A DNA stretch of 64,000 nucleotides from Apus apus (taxonomy: Eukaryota > Chordata > Aves > Apodiformes > Apodidae): positions 76,856,342-76,920,341 of the forward strand of contig NC_067285.1 in assembly GCF_020740795.1 (NCBI RefSeq), written 5' to 3'. Below, in pieces: positions 63,468 to 64,000 of the stretch. Positions within the stretch are counted from its first letter, which is position 1. Every line of letters starts with the position of its first letter. Both the position numbers and the translations under genes were made by a program. The notes below the pieces were generated by a model that had not been told where the DNA came from, did not search any database, and saw nothing but the letters and a program-made list of their open reading frames with translations.

Positions 63468-63580
63468 TGCAGCAACGACTTCAGATAAATTCTGAAATTC
63501 TGAATGACAGCATGAGTGACAGAAAAGAGGAGAGTGCAGCCAAGGGGAATGGTGTAACCCTACATACAGTCAGCGACATT
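63468..63580 (+). CDS. Candidate coding exon E (113 nt), gene unknown
   Basis: The acceptor TCTTCTGCTTTAACAG and the donor GACATT|GTAAGTCAA bound 113 nt. The frame that accepts exon B (two nucleotides in, completing a Val codon) is open for 37 codons and leaves in phase 0: QQRLQINSEILNDS, then MSDRKEESAAKGNG and VTLHTVSDI. The ATG at 63512-63514 has A at -3 and is an alternative start if the upstream exons are untranslated. The peptide is hydrophilic and looks like an ordinary protein N-terminus, not low-complexity translation. The rest of the gene would lie to the right of the window. I do not recognise the family. The donor lacks the usual G at -1 but matches GTAAGT fully. Confidence 0.4.
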
Positions 63581-64000
63581 GTAAGTCAATATAATTTTTC
63601 TTATATTATTTTCTCCCACATTCACACACACTAGCCTTTGATGGATATTCTTTTATTACTCCTTTATTTCTTAACACATTTTGGCTGCTGTTAAAAGCCA
63701 AAAATTGCAAATTTATGTAATTGTACAATTGCTACATGTTACAATTTTTAAATTGTTATTTTCTTTTATTTGTTTTAAATCTGTTGCTTAATAATTTCAG
63801 CATATGTCACCTAGTTCAGGTGTTTTGGTAGGAAAGAGTGAATAGAATTTTTTTTCCACTTTATTCAGAACTTAAATAAGCCTACAGCTCTTCATCATAT
63901 TCTGAGCCAGCCCTTTTTCAAGTGGATAATATATCAGTATCTTTAAGTTCTTACGTAGAAGCCACGAAGTAGTTACCCTCATCACCTTTTTTTTATCTTT
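63581..64000. other. Non-coding DNA, putative intron after exon E
   Basis: AT-rich sequence following the candidate donor. Nothing else is recognisable before the window ends. Confidence 0.4.

Noticed and set aside
1-64000. CRISPR arrays, prokaryotic operons, tRNA or rRNA genes
   Set aside because: No regularly spaced direct repeats, no ribosome binding sites, and no tRNA or rRNA sequence I could recognise by eye; the DNA is vertebrate.

Overview
This is AT-rich vertebrate nuclear DNA, almost certainly from a bird. The sign is four CR1 (chicken repeat 1) LINE fragments in both orientations with the typical octamer 3' tail, plus a compact class II-like endogenous-retrovirus solo LTR. There are no bacterial features: no ribosome binding sites, no operons and no long ORFs. 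Apart from reverse-transcriptase remnants inside CR1 copies, every ORF over 60 codons looks like chance. The window reads as intronic or gene-poor intergenic sequence.

Layout. 1-4289: unremarkable AT-rich DNA. 4290-5664: the largest CR1 copy (+ strand), with recognisable RT motifs but several frameshifts. 7059-7530: a solo LTR with a perfect 6-bp target-site duplication and five 29-bp U3 repeats carrying CCAAT boxes. 9296-9412, 12534-12612, 28716-28763, 33090-33182, 42314-42334, 52806-52862 and 60554-60602: CAAAA/GTTTT-type low-complexity tracts. 22192-22275, 49391-49856 and 60093-60553: three further CR1 fragments. 19735-20065 and 38880-38960: clusters of homeodomain, AP-1, CRE and octamer motifs that could be enhancers. 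35839-35866: a perfect 12-bp inverted repeat with a 4-nt loop.

The most interesting structure is a series of + strand segments, each with a pyrimidine tract plus AG before it and a GTAAG/GTGAG donor after it: A 10025-10103, X 12007-12129, a 15-nt microexon candidate 21146-21160, B 34847-34945, C 54238-54387, D 59297-59512 and E 63468-63580. A, X, the microexon, B and E can be joined in one reading frame (all junctions phase 1) with no stop. B and E look most protein-like, and B has an ATG in good context. This could be the 5' part of a long-intron gene running to the right out of the window, an unannotated gene, or a multi-exon non-coding RNA. Juxtaposed AG|GTAAG sites at 17500 and 36901 could be recursive splice sites in the long introns. 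I do not recognise the encoded peptide, and all of this is inference from splice signals and phase.
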